Shown here piece by piece: positions 1-6,526 of a stretch of DNA of 64,000 nucleotides. A model generated the notes under the pieces. The model was not told the DNA's origin. It made no database searches and saw only the letters and a list, made by a program, of their open reading frames with translations. The position numbers and the translations under genes were made by a program. The stretch spans positions 929,723-993,722 of the forward strand of contig NZ_KI632509.1 of NCBI RefSeq assembly GCF_000504245.1, read 5' to 3'. Position 1 is the first letter of the stretch. Every line of letters starts with the position of its first letter. The stretch comes from Haloechinothrix halophila YIM 93223 (GTDB taxonomy: Bacteria > Actinomycetota > Actinomycetes > Mycobacteriales > Pseudonocardiaceae).

Positions 1-22
1 GGTCGCTCAGTCACGTCGATCC

Positions 23-679
23 TCATCCCCGCGCTAGCGCTTGTTCGATCCCGCCCACGATCAGGTCGAGCCCGAACTCAAACTCGTTCGCGTAGGCATA
101 CCCCGGCTGCAAGGCGTACTCGATGGCCATCTCGATGAAGTGCGGGTGCGTGTCCGCCGATACCCGCTGCATGATCGTGTCCGCTACAGCTTCGAGTTCC
201 TCGGGCGTGTTGAACGGTAGCTGCTGCTCCTGCATCGCGAAGCCGTAGATGTAGCTGTCCAGCACGGAGTAGGCGTGCGCCGCCATCTCGACGGAGAACC
301 CGGCGCGCCGGAGGTACCCGAGCACCGCGTCGTGATGGCGCAACGTCGCGGGCCCGGGGGTCTTCCGTGACTCCATCAGGCCGATCGCCCACGGGTGCCG
401 GTTGACCGCCGCGCGGACGGCTGCAGCGCGCTGCCGCATCGCGGTCTGCCAATCGACGTCGGTGTCCGGCAGTTCGATCTCGCCGAATACGACGTCGACC
501 ATGCCATCCAGCACATCGCTCTTGTTGGCGACATGGTGATAGAGCGACATCGCCTCGACGCCGAGCCGCTGCGCGAGCTTACGCATCGTGAGAGCCGCGA
601 CGCCCGCCTCGTCGGCGAGGTCGACGGCGGCGCGCAACACCCGCTCCTTGGTTAGCGGGGCACGGGATTCCTCGGCCAT
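23..679 (-). CDS. TetR/AcrR-family transcriptional repressor
   Basis: A 218-residue TetR-type regulator. The N-terminal helix-turn-helix spans about residues 10-56 (ALTMRKLAQRLGVEAMSLYHHV) and is followed by a TetR_C-like ligand-binding region. It is divergent from the NAD(P)-binding protein that starts at 764. The 84-bp gap between them holds two closely spaced TTAC-N3-GTAA palindromes, so autorepression and control of the neighbour is the simplest reading. The inducer cannot be inferred from sequence. The ATG at 679 is the start used. The family call is secure; the target assignment is inference from the divergent layout. Confidence 0.9.
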   Translation of the reverse strand: MAEESRAPLTKERVLRAAVDLADEAGVAALTMRKLAQRLGVEAMSLYHHVANKSDVLDGMVDVVFGEIELPDTDVDWQTAMRQRAAAVRAAVNRHPWAIGLMESRKTPGPATLRHHDAVLGYLRRAGFSVEMAAHAYSVLDSYIYGFAMQEQQLPFNTPEELEAVADTIMQRVSADTHPHFIEMAIEYALQPGYAYANEFEFGLDLIVGGIEQALARG

Positions 680-700
680 CGGCCTCCCTAAGTAAACTGC

Positions 701-740
701 TTGACTCCCTTACGACGTAAGGCTACCTTACATCGTAAAG
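701..740 (+). promoter_or_regulatory. Promoter with tandem TetR-type operator
   Basis: Two palindromes of the form TTAC-N3-GTAA lie at 710-720 (TTACGACGTAA) and 728-738 (TTACATCGTAA), with centres 18 bp apart. A TTGACT (701-706) and a TACCTT (724-729) with 17 bp between them form a plausible promoter for the gene at 764. The operators therefore cover the spacer and the -10 region. Binding by the adjacent TetR protein is inferred. Confidence 0.65.
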
Positions 741-763
741 TAATCAAAAAGGGGAGGACCGTC

Positions 764-1456
764 ATGGGATCTGATCACCTGAAGATGTGCATCGTCGGGG
801 CGTCGGGCAAGCTCGGGCGCTACATGGTGCGGCACGCGCTGGGCAAGGGGTACGAGGTCGTCGGCGTCTGCCGGGAGAAGAGCGTCCACAAGCTCGACGA
901 CGTCAAGGACCGCATCACCATCGTTCCCGGTGCGACCAATGATCGCGACGTCATCCAGCGCGCGGTCGCGGGATGCGACGCGGTCCTGACCGTGCTGGTG
1001 CCGTGGGGTATGCAGCATTACTCGTCCGGGACGGCGCAGGCGGTGCTCGACTTCGCGCCACCCGGCGCGCGGCTGATCTTCTCCTGCGGCTGGCACATCA
1101 CGCGGGATGGCAAGGACGTCTACTCCTGGAAGCTCAAGGCACTTGTCAAGATCCTTGCCGCGCTCGCACCGCTGATCCGCGTCGTCGACCTGAAAGACCA
1201 GGTCGAAGCCTGTAACCGCATCTTCGCCAGCGACACCCGCTGGACCGTCGTGCGCGGCAGCGACCTCGAGGAAGGCGAGAGTCAGGGGCTGCCGGTGTGG
1301 AGCCGCCACGTCGGCGATCCGATCCTCGCCAGCAACATCACCCGGCGCGTCGACTACGCGATGTTCATGGTCGAGGCGATCACCAACGACGACCTCGTCC
1401 AGGAGGCGCCCGCGATCGTCGGCTGCCAGATGCCGTCAGCGCTCGCACACGCCTAG
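764..1456 (+). CDS. NAD(P)-binding, NmrA/SDR-like protein
   Basis: About 230 residues. The N-terminus carries a Rossmann dinucleotide-binding motif, IVGASGKLGRYM. The rest has the layout of atypical short-chain dehydrogenases of the NmrA/SDR5 type, which reduce quinones or act as redox-sensing proteins. No classical Tyr-x3-Lys pair is obvious, which fits the atypical group. The ATG at 764 is chosen over upstream in-frame starts because an AAAAGGGGAGG Shine-Dalgarno lies 7 bases before it and the upstream part overlaps the operator. It is divergent from, and probably repressed by, the TetR gene at 23-679. Substrate unknown. Confidence 0.8.
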   Translation: MGSDHLKMCIVGASGKLGRYMVRHALGKGYEVVGVCREKSVHKLDDVKDRITIVPGATNDRDVIQRAVAGCDAVLTVLVPWGMQHYSSGTAQAVLDFAPPGARLIFSCGWHITRDGKDVYSWKLKALVKILAALAPLIRVVDLKDQVEACNRIFASDTRWTVVRGSDLEEGESQGLPVWSRHVGDPILASNITRRVDYAMFMVEAITNDDLVQEAPAIVGCQMPSALAHA

Positions 1457-2331
1457 TTCACCGGCGAACGACGTTCCAGCAGGACCGTGTCATGCCAGAC
1501 ACCGTCGCGCTGGGCGATGCGTTCGCGGACGCCGACGGTGCGATAACCGGCGCTGTGGTGCAACGCGATGCTGGCCCGGTTCTCGGTGAAGATCGAACTC
1601 TGCAACATCCAGAGCCCGTCAGCGTCAGCCTCGACGACATGCTTGTGCAGCAGGGCCTTGCCGATGCCTCGGCCCTGTTGGCCGCTCGCGACGTAGACGG
1701 CCGTCTCGGCAACCCCCGCGTAGCACTCGCGTGGTGACACCGGGCTGGCAGAGGCCCAGCCGACGACCTCGCCGTGCAGTTCGGCGACCCAGCGATGGCC
1801 AGGCAGCCACTTCGCGTCGAGGCTGGCCTTGCTGGGCACCGACGTCTCGAACGTGGCGATGCCGCTGTCGATGCCCTCGCCGTAGATGCGGCGCACCTCG
1901 GGCCAGTCGCCGGTTTCCAGCGGGCGCACGCTGACATCGGCAGGCAGGTCGTCCGGGCAGCACGGCCGCGGCCCCAGCAGGCCCATCACGGCGTCGGCCG
2001 CGTGGGGCAGGCCGGTGCAGCACGCCTCGTTGATCGTGACGATCGTGGCGGTGCCTGCCTTGTGGGTGCGGACGAAACCGACCTCGGTCAGCTTGCGCAG
2101 GTGAAACGAGCATGTCGACTGACTGGTGCCGAGGATTTCGGTGAGCGCGCCGACCGTGATGCCCTTCGGGCTGGTCGCGACCGCGTGTAGCAGGCGCACG
2201 CGCACCGGCTCGGCCAGGCAGGCGAACCACTCGGCGTACGTGTCCGCGTCGGTCTTCGGCAGGACTTGGGCTTGCGGTACGGCGATCGGCATGCCGTCAG
2301 TGTATCGACCCCAATCGATGGTTGCCTTCAT
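1453..2331 (-). CDS. ArsR-type repressor fused to a GNAT acetyltransferase (ArsN-like)
   Basis: A 292-residue two-domain protein. Residues about 30-110 form an ArsR/SmtB winged helix (LAEPVRVRLLHAV, then LGTSQSTCSFHLRKL). Two Cys-Cys pairs follow, in NEACCTGLPHAAD and PRPCCPDD, and look like a thiolate metalloid site. Residues about 132-290 form a GNAT domain of the phosphinothricin/arsinothricin acetyltransferase type (acetyl-CoA loop GQQGRGIGKALL). ArsN proteins acetylate arsinothricin or related compounds. A single protein that senses and detoxifies is the inference. The start may instead be the ATG at 2292, because residues 1-13 overlap the operator. Its 3' end overlaps that of the preceding convergent gene by 4 bp. 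Confidence 0.85.
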   Translation of the reverse strand: MKATIDWGRYTDGMPIAVPQAQVLPKTDADTYAEWFACLAEPVRVRLLHAVATSPKGITVGALTEILGTSQSTCSFHLRKLTEVGFVRTHKAGTATIVTINEACCTGLPHAADAVMGLLGPRPCCPDDLPADVSVRPLETGDWPEVRRIYGEGIDSGIATFETSVPSKASLDAKWLPGHRWVAELHGEVVGWASASPVSPRECYAGVAETAVYVASGQQGRGIGKALLHKHVVEADADGLWMLQSSIFTENRASIALHHSAGYRTVGVRERIAQRDGVWHDTVLLERRSPVN

Positions 2332-2379
2332 CGATCAATGTCGATAGAGTCGCGCTCGGTTTAATCGATAGTGATCGAT
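2314..2379. promoter_or_regulatory. ArsR-type operator region (repeated ATCGAT boxes)
   Basis: Four exact ATCGAT boxes lie at 2314-2319, 2330-2335, 2364-2369 and 2374-2379, plus a TCGAT at 2341. Two clusters have the form TCGAT-N5-TCGAT, the usual size of an ArsR/SmtB half-site pair. They fill the gap between the ArsR-GNAT gene and the oxidoreductase and would cover both start regions. Recognition by the adjacent ArsR domain is inferred. Confidence 0.65.
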
Positions 2380-2392
2380 AGAAGGAGTCGGT

Positions 2393-3730
2393 ATGAACGG
2401 GTTGCCCGTTGTGGTTGTCGGTGCGGGGCCGGTGGGCCTCGCCGCTGCTGCCGAGCTGGTGGAGCGGGGTATCGAGCCGCTGGTGCTGGAACGCGGTGAG
2501 CAGGCGGGCACCGCGGTCGCGCAATGGCGCCACGTGCGGTTGTTCTCCCGGTGGGCCGAGCTGGTCGATCCGGCGGCGCATCGACTGCTCCAGTCGAACG
2601 GGTGGCGGCATCCGGACGAAGACGCCTACCCCACCGGGGCGGACTGGGTCGAGCAGTACGTTCGGCCGCTGGCCGACGCGCTGGGCGACCGGGTGCGCTT
2701 CGGCACCGAGGTCGTCGGGGTGGCGCGTCGTGGCCGCGACCGGGTGGTCGACGCGGAGCGGGAATCCGAGCCGCTGATGGTTCACGTCCGGAACGCGTCG
2801 GGTGTGGAACTGCTGCCTGCTCGTGCGGTCATCGACGCTTCTGGCACGTGGGGCACACCCAACCCGCTCGGCGGCGACGGCCTGCCCGCACCCGGCGAGC
2901 TCGAGTCGGCGGACCGGATCGCGTATGTCCTGCCTGACCTGTCCGAACCGGACACTCGGAAGCGGTATGCGGACGCGCACGTCGTCGTCGCTGGCAGCGG
3001 ACACTCGGCGTTGACCGCGCTGGTCGCTCTCGACGAACTCGCTCGGGAACGCCCGGACACTCGGGTCACCTGGCTGCTGCGGCGCGGGCGCATCGGGGAC
3101 ACCTTCGGCGGCGGTGACGCCGACCAGCTTCCCGCGCGAGGCGCGCTCGGCCAGCAGGCCGAGGCCGCTGTCCAGTCTGGACGGATCGACGTCGTCACCG
3201 GGTTCCGCACCGAGCGAGTCGAACGCGGTGATCGCCTCGCCTTGGTGTCCGCCGAAGGGCAGCGGATCGACGCGGTGGATGAGGTCATCGCGCTCACCGG
3301 GTTCCGGCCGGACCTGTCGTGGCTGTCCGAGGTGCGACTGGAATTGGACGCGACGTTGCAGGCGCCGGTGGCACTGGCGCCACTGATCGACCCGAACGTG
3401 CACTCCTGCGGCACGGTGTATCCGCACGGCGTGCGGGAACTGTCCCACCCGGAGCCGGGTGTGTACCTGGCGGGGATGAAGAGCTACGGCCGCGCGCCGA
3501 CGTTCCTCGCGCTGACCGGGTACGAGCAGGTGCGCAGCATCGCTGCCGCCCTCGCGGGTGATCAGGAGTCCGCCGAACGGGTGGAACTGGTGCTGCCGGA
3601 GACCGGTGTGTGTAGCGGGTCCGGCTTGACCGATGCGTCCGCCGACGAGCCTGTCGACGCGCTCGCCGAGCAGGACGGCTGCTGCGGCGCGCCGGAGGAA
3701 CCCGTGATGGCCAAGGCGGTTTCGACGTAG
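2393..3730 (+). CDS. FAD/NAD(P)-dependent oxidoreductase of an arsenic-type locus
   Basis: A 445-residue flavoprotein. The FAD-binding GAGPVGLAAAAEL motif is at residues 11-23 and a second dinucleotide site (VVAGSGHSALTAL) is near residue 200, as in flavin monooxygenases and thioredoxin-reductase-like oxidoreductases. The C-terminal tail carries a CCG (EQDGCCGAPEEP) and an earlier CSGSG, possible metal or metalloid ligands. The start has a good Shine-Dalgarno (GAAGGAG). It is divergent from the ArsR-GNAT fusion across shared operators, so induction by arsenic or an organoarsenical is inferred. Proteins of this type occur in actinobacterial ars clusters; the exact reaction is not established from sequence. 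Confidence 0.8.
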   Translation: MNGLPVVVVGAGPVGLAAAAELVERGIEPLVLERGEQAGTAVAQWRHVRLFSRWAELVDPAAHRLLQSNGWRHPDEDAYPTGADWVEQYVRPLADALGDRVRFGTEVVGVARRGRDRVVDAERESEPLMVHVRNASGVELLPARAVIDASGTWGTPNPLGGDGLPAPGELESADRIAYVLPDLSEPDTRKRYADAHVVVAGSGHSALTALVALDELARERPDTRVTWLLRRGRIGDTFGGGDADQLPARGALGQQAEAAVQSGRIDVVTGFRTERVERGDRLALVSAEGQRIDAVDEVIALTGFRPDLSWLSEVRLELDATLQAPVALAPLIDPNVHSCGTVYPHGVRELSHPEPGVYLAGMKSYGRAPTFLALTGYEQVRSIAAALAGDQESAERVELVLPETGVCSGSGLTDASADEPVDALAEQDGCCGAPEEPVMAKAVST

Positions 3731-3862
3731 CTAGCCGCCGTTCGGTGCGAACTCCGCGTAGAAGGCGTCGAGGAACTCCTCGGCGCCTTCCGGCGCGGTG
3801 ACGTCGAGACGTACCGCGTGCTCATCCTGGGTCACTTCGAAGTCGAAGAACGCGCAGCTTCT
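3731..3862 (-). pseudogene. 3' remnant of a metal-locus protein (possible MerR-regulator tail)
   Basis: The last 43 codons before the TAG encode a coherent segment (SCAFFDFEVTQ, then VRLDVTAPEGAEEFLDAF). It resembles the conserved tail AEQRCCAFFSFAL...VRAPDGAEE, which I know from small actinobacterial proteins and from the C-termini of some MerR-type regulators in metal-resistance loci. Upstream the frame stays open but has no plausible start codon and no family-like sequence. I read this as a gene that has lost its 5' part. An orphan MerR-type palindrome lies 80 bp upstream in the right orientation. Similarity is judged by eye only. Confidence 0.4.
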
Positions 3863-3940
3863 CGCTGTTCGTTCGACGTTGGATCGTTCCGCATGCGACT
3901 CGCCTTCGGCTGTGCTTGGGTTATTACCGGACGAACCGTA

Positions 3941-3964
3941 GACCTTGGAGCGCGCTCCAAGGTC
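3941..3964 (-). promoter_or_regulatory. MerR-family operator, perfect 24-bp palindrome
   Basis: GACCTTGGAGCG is followed directly by its exact reverse complement. Read on the minus strand it forms TTGACC, a spacer of about 20 bp made of the palindrome, then TACGGT. This is the long-spacer promoter layout activated by MerR-family regulators, with the CTTGGAG-CTCCAAG core common for that family. It points towards the truncated fragment at 3731-3862. No MerR gene is present in the window. Confidence 0.6.
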
Positions 3965-4092
3965 AAGTATCGGCCGGTTTCGAGGCTCGTGGTGATAGGG
4001 CACATGCTGGGTAACCAGATACCGACCTGCCGGAGCCGACGGCTCGGCGATGCGCTGACAACTCGCGACAGGCGCGAAAGGGAGAAGTTCCC

Positions 4093-4395
4093 ATGACACA
4101 ACAACCTGAGCGCTCCTATAGTCCAGCCCACTATCCGCAATCGACCAACGGGTTCGCCGTCGCCTCCCTGGTGCTCGGAATCTTGTTCATCGGCGGCCTC
4201 GGTTCGGTGCTCGCGCTCGTTTTCGGCTACATCGCCAAGAACCAGATCGACCAGTCAGCCGGATCCGAGGGTGGCCGTGGGATGGCCATCGCGGGAATCG
4301 TCCTCGGCTGGATCGGCCTGGCGGGCATCGTGCTGATGATCCTGCTGATGGTGTCGGGGACGTTGTTCATGTCGCCTGGCTCGATGGGGGTGTGA
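4093..4395 (+). CDS. DUF4190-type small membrane protein
   Basis: 100 residues. A short Pro/Tyr/Gln-rich cytoplasmic N-terminus is followed by two hydrophobic segments: about residues 18-45 (FAVASLVLGILFIGGLGSVLAL) and 65-93 (MAIAGIVLGWIGLAGIVLMILL). They are separated by a loop containing AKNQIDQSAGSEGGRGMAIAGI. The repeated 'A(S/G)I(V)LGW/I' pattern and the size match DUF4190 proteins, which are common and functionally uncharacterised in Actinobacteria. The ATG is preceded by AAAGGGAGAAG. Its 3' end nearly abuts the convergent DUF899 gene. Confidence 0.85.
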   Translation: MTQQPERSYSPAHYPQSTNGFAVASLVLGILFIGGLGSVLALVFGYIAKNQIDQSAGSEGGRGMAIAGIVLGWIGLAGIVLMILLMVSGTLFMSPGSMGV

Positions 4396-4398
4396 GCG

Positions 4399-5064
4399 CT
4401 ACTCCGTCTCGTACTCGTCGTGCAGCCGCCACCACACGTACGGCGGAGTCTGCGGCCAGCCTTCAGGTGAGTCCTCCCAGGTTTCCTGCCTGCCGAACGG
4501 CGTCAGGTCGAGGAACGTCCAGCTGCTGCCGAGTCGTTCGACGCCGCGTCCCGTGGTGAAGTACGTCCGGTACACCTCGTTGCCGTCGCGCAGGAAGACG
4601 TTCAGCCCGAAGCCGTCGCCGGCGTCCATGTCGTCGTGGAAGTCGTTGCCGAGCGACGAGTACCAGGGGATCGTCCAGCCCATCCGTTCCTTGACGCGCA
4701 GGATGTCGGCCAGCGGGCCACGGGACGTCAGCGCGAACGACGTGTCGCGTGCGTGTAGGTGCGCGAGGTGGCCGACGTTGTCAGTGAACATCGAACATCC
4801 CGGGCAGACGTTGTCGACGTCGCGCCACATGAAGCAGTACACGATCAGTTGCCGTCGCCCCTCGAACAGGTCGAGCAGGCTCGCTGTGCCGTCCGGTCCC
4901 TCGAACGTGTAGTTCTTGTCCACCCGCGTCATCGGCATCCGCCGCCGCTCCGCCGCGAGCGCGTCCGTCGCGCGGGTCAGCTCCTTCTCCTTCTGCAGCA
5001 GTTTGTGGCGTGCGGCCTGCCACTCTGCTGCCGAGACGACCGGCGGTGTGGCCGTGTTATCCAT
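4399..5064 (-). CDS. DUF899 thioredoxin-like protein
   Basis: About 222 residues from the ATG at 5064, chosen because GGAGGAAGC precedes it and upstream in-frame ATGs run through the operator. DUF899 proteins have a thioredoxin-like fold. Visible here are a charged N-terminal helix (SAAEWQAARHKLLQKEKEL), FEGRRQLIVYCFMW, and the conserved CPGCSMF motif near residue 97 in the active-site position. The C-terminus has the typical PPYVWWRLHDEYE end. It is divergent from an HxlR-type regulator with two matching palindromes between them, so expression is probably controlled by that regulator. Reaction unknown. Confidence 0.88.
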   Translation of the reverse strand: MDNTATPPVVSAAEWQAARHKLLQKEKELTRATDALAAERRRMPMTRVDKNYTFEGPDGTASLLDLFEGRRQLIVYCFMWRDVDNVCPGCSMFTDNVGHLAHLHARDTSFALTSRGPLADILRVKERMGWTIPWYSSLGNDFHDDMDAGDGFGLNVFLRDGNEVYRTYFTTGRGVERLGSSWTFLDLTPFGRQETWEDSPEGWPQTPPYVWWRLHDEYETE

Positions 5065-5078
5065 GCTTCCTCCTGTGA

Positions 5079-5125
5079 GTTCCCTGAGGGAACCTACTGT
5101 AGTGCTGTGAGTTCCTTTAGGGAAC
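5079..5125. promoter_or_regulatory. Tandem HxlR-type operators
   Basis: Two near-identical palindromes lie at 5079-5093 (GTTCCCTGAGGGAAC, perfect) and 5111-5125 (GTTCCTTTAGGGAAC). Their centres are 32 bp apart, about three helical turns, so two dimers would sit on the same face. They occupy the whole gap between the DUF899 gene and the HxlR regulator and are best read as its autoregulatory operators. Confidence 0.75.
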
Positions 5126-5146
5126 CCATTGTCGTAGGATGTGCCC

Positions 5147-5608
5147 ATGCAGCGAACCAAGTTCGGCGACATGGCATGCTCCATCGCCCGCACATTGGAC
5201 GTGATCGGCGAGCCGTGGTCGCCGCTTATCTTGCGCAACGTCTACGTCGGCATCACTCGATTCGATGAGTTGCGGCAGAACTTGGGAATCTCGCGCAAGG
5301 TGCTTGCCGAACGGCTGAAATGGCTGGTGGAGAACGGTGTTCTCGCGCGTGAGGAGTACTCGGCACGCCCGCCGCGCTACGAGTACGTCCTCACGCCACG
5401 GGGGCAGGAATTGTGCGACCTGCTGCTGGTGATGGTGCGCTGGGGTGATCGGTGGCTCGCGGGTGAGGCGGGTCCGCCGGTGCTGTATCGGCATCACGCC
5501 TGTGGCGAGGTCAGCCACGTTGAGCTGCGCTGTGCGTCGTGCGGCGCGCCGATGCGCGCCACCGACGTCGATGTCCTGCCCGGCCCTGGTGCTGAGCCGT
5601 CCGCGTAG
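5147..5608 (+). CDS. HxlR-family transcriptional regulator
   Basis: About 153 residues. The N-terminal winged helix is typical of HxlR proteins (CSIARTLDVIGEPWSPLILR, then FDELRQNLGISRKVLAERLKWL). HxlR regulators often sense thiol-reactive or aldehyde stress through Cys residues. The C-terminus has a CxxC-containing segment (ELRCASCGAPMRA) with further Cys and His before it, suggesting a metal-binding or redox tail. The ATG at 5147 is preferred because AGGA lies 7-10 bases upstream; an in-frame GTG at 5141 is possible. It is divergent from the DUF899 gene with tandem operators between them. Confidence 0.88.
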   Translation: MQRTKFGDMACSIARTLDVIGEPWSPLILRNVYVGITRFDELRQNLGISRKVLAERLKWLVENGVLAREEYSARPPRYEYVLTPRGQELCDLLLVMVRWGDRWLAGEAGPPVLYRHHACGEVSHVELRCASCGAPMRATDVDVLPGPGAEPSA

Positions 5609-5670
5609 GACCTGGCGCTCTCGTTCACCTCCGCTGAGCTGCGGCCCACCCATCCAGGGGTGTGTGGGAG

Positions 5671-5698
5671 CCATACATGATCGACGCCGTAGGTATGG
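5671..5698. promoter_or_regulatory. CCATAC inverted repeat upstream of the hydroxybutyrate cluster
   Basis: CCATAC at 5671-5676 and GTATGG at 5693-5698 form an inverted repeat with half-site centres 22 bp apart, about 50 bp before the dehydrogenase start. The 9-mer AGCCATACA recurs at 8465-8473, upstream of the ABC-transporter genes. The encoded GAF-PucR regulator between them is the natural candidate to bind both. A GTGGG/CCCAC inverted pair lies just upstream (5645-5668). Confidence 0.45.
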
Positions 5699-5747
5699 GT
5701 TCCTCCGACGTGGAGCGGACACGCTCTGTCGTCGTAGGTTCACCGCC

Positions 5748-6500
5748 ATGAGTGCGGGCGATCTGTCGGGCCGGAGGGCCCTGGTCACCGGGGCCGCGAG
5801 CGGAATCGGGCTGGCCTGTGCGGTGCGGCTTGTCGAGGAAGGGGCGGCGGTGGTCGCCGTCGACCGGGATGCGACCGGCCTTGCCGAGTTGGCCAAGGCC
5901 ACCGACGTCGAGCAGGTCGTCGTCGACCTCTCCCGGCTCGACGACATCGACCGGCTGGACCTCGCCGTCGACATCGTGGTCAACAACGCCGGCTTGCAGC
6001 ACGTCGCGCCGATTCAGGACTTTCCGCCCGACAAGTTCTCCTACATCCTGCGCGTCATGCTCGAAGCGCCGTTTCGCATCGTGCGCGGCGCGATCAGCCA
6101 CATGTACGCCAACGGCTGGGGCCGCATCGTCAATATCTCCAGCGTGCACGGCATGGTCGCGTCCCCGTACAAGGCCGCTTACGTCGCTGCCAAGCATGGC
6201 CTCGAAGGGCTCGCCAAGGTCATCGCGCTGGAAGGCGCCGCCCACGGCGTGACGTCGAACTGCGTCAACCCCGCCTACGTGCGCACCCCGCTTGTCGAGA
6301 GCCAGATCGCGTCGCAGGCCAAGGCCCACGGCATCACCGAGGACGAGGTCATCGAGCGGATCATGCTGGACCGTGCCGCGCTGAAGCGCCTCATCGAACC
6401 CGAGGAGGTCGCCTCGTTCGTCGCTTACCTCTGTTCCGACGCGGCATCGTCGATCACCGGCTCGTCGATGCGGATGGACGGCGGCTGGACCGCGCACTGA
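5748..6500 (+). CDS. 3-hydroxybutyrate dehydrogenase (SDR)
   Basis: 250 residues, classical short-chain dehydrogenase. The NAD-binding motif TGAASGIG is at residues 14-21, NNAG at 79-82, and the catalytic Ser near 131, Tyr145 and Lys149 (YVAAK). NNAGLQHVAPIQDFP is characteristic of D-3-hydroxybutyrate dehydrogenases, which oxidise 3-hydroxybutyrate to acetoacetate with NAD. The ATG at 5748 is chosen because the fold begins there. TAGGTT (5736-5741) sits just 6 bases before the ATG, so the mRNA is probably leaderless. It is first in a run with the PucR regulator, an ABC importer and a secreted esterase. An acetoacetyl-CoA synthetase lies 33 kb away. Confidence 0.88.
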   Translation: MSAGDLSGRRALVTGAASGIGLACAVRLVEEGAAVVAVDRDATGLAELAKATDVEQVVVDLSRLDDIDRLDLAVDIVVNNAGLQHVAPIQDFPPDKFSYILRVMLEAPFRIVRGAISHMYANGWGRIVNISSVHGMVASPYKAAYVAAKHGLEGLAKVIALEGAAHGVTSNCVNPAYVRTPLVESQIASQAKAHGITEDEVIERIMLDRAALKRLIEPEEVASFVAYLCSDAASSITGSSMRMDGGWTAH

Positions 6501-6526
6501 CAGCCACGAACAGGGGTCGGAAAGCC

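Noticed and set aside
2297-3448. Minus-strand frame antisense to the FAD oxidoreductase
   Set aside because: Arg/Asp/Val-rich shadow with no motif; the oxidoreductase has intact dinucleotide sites.
3818-4096. Possible + strand gene of 92 codons
   Set aside because: It runs through the MerR palindrome, has no Shine-Dalgarno or family-like sequence, and overlaps the start of the DUF4190 gene.
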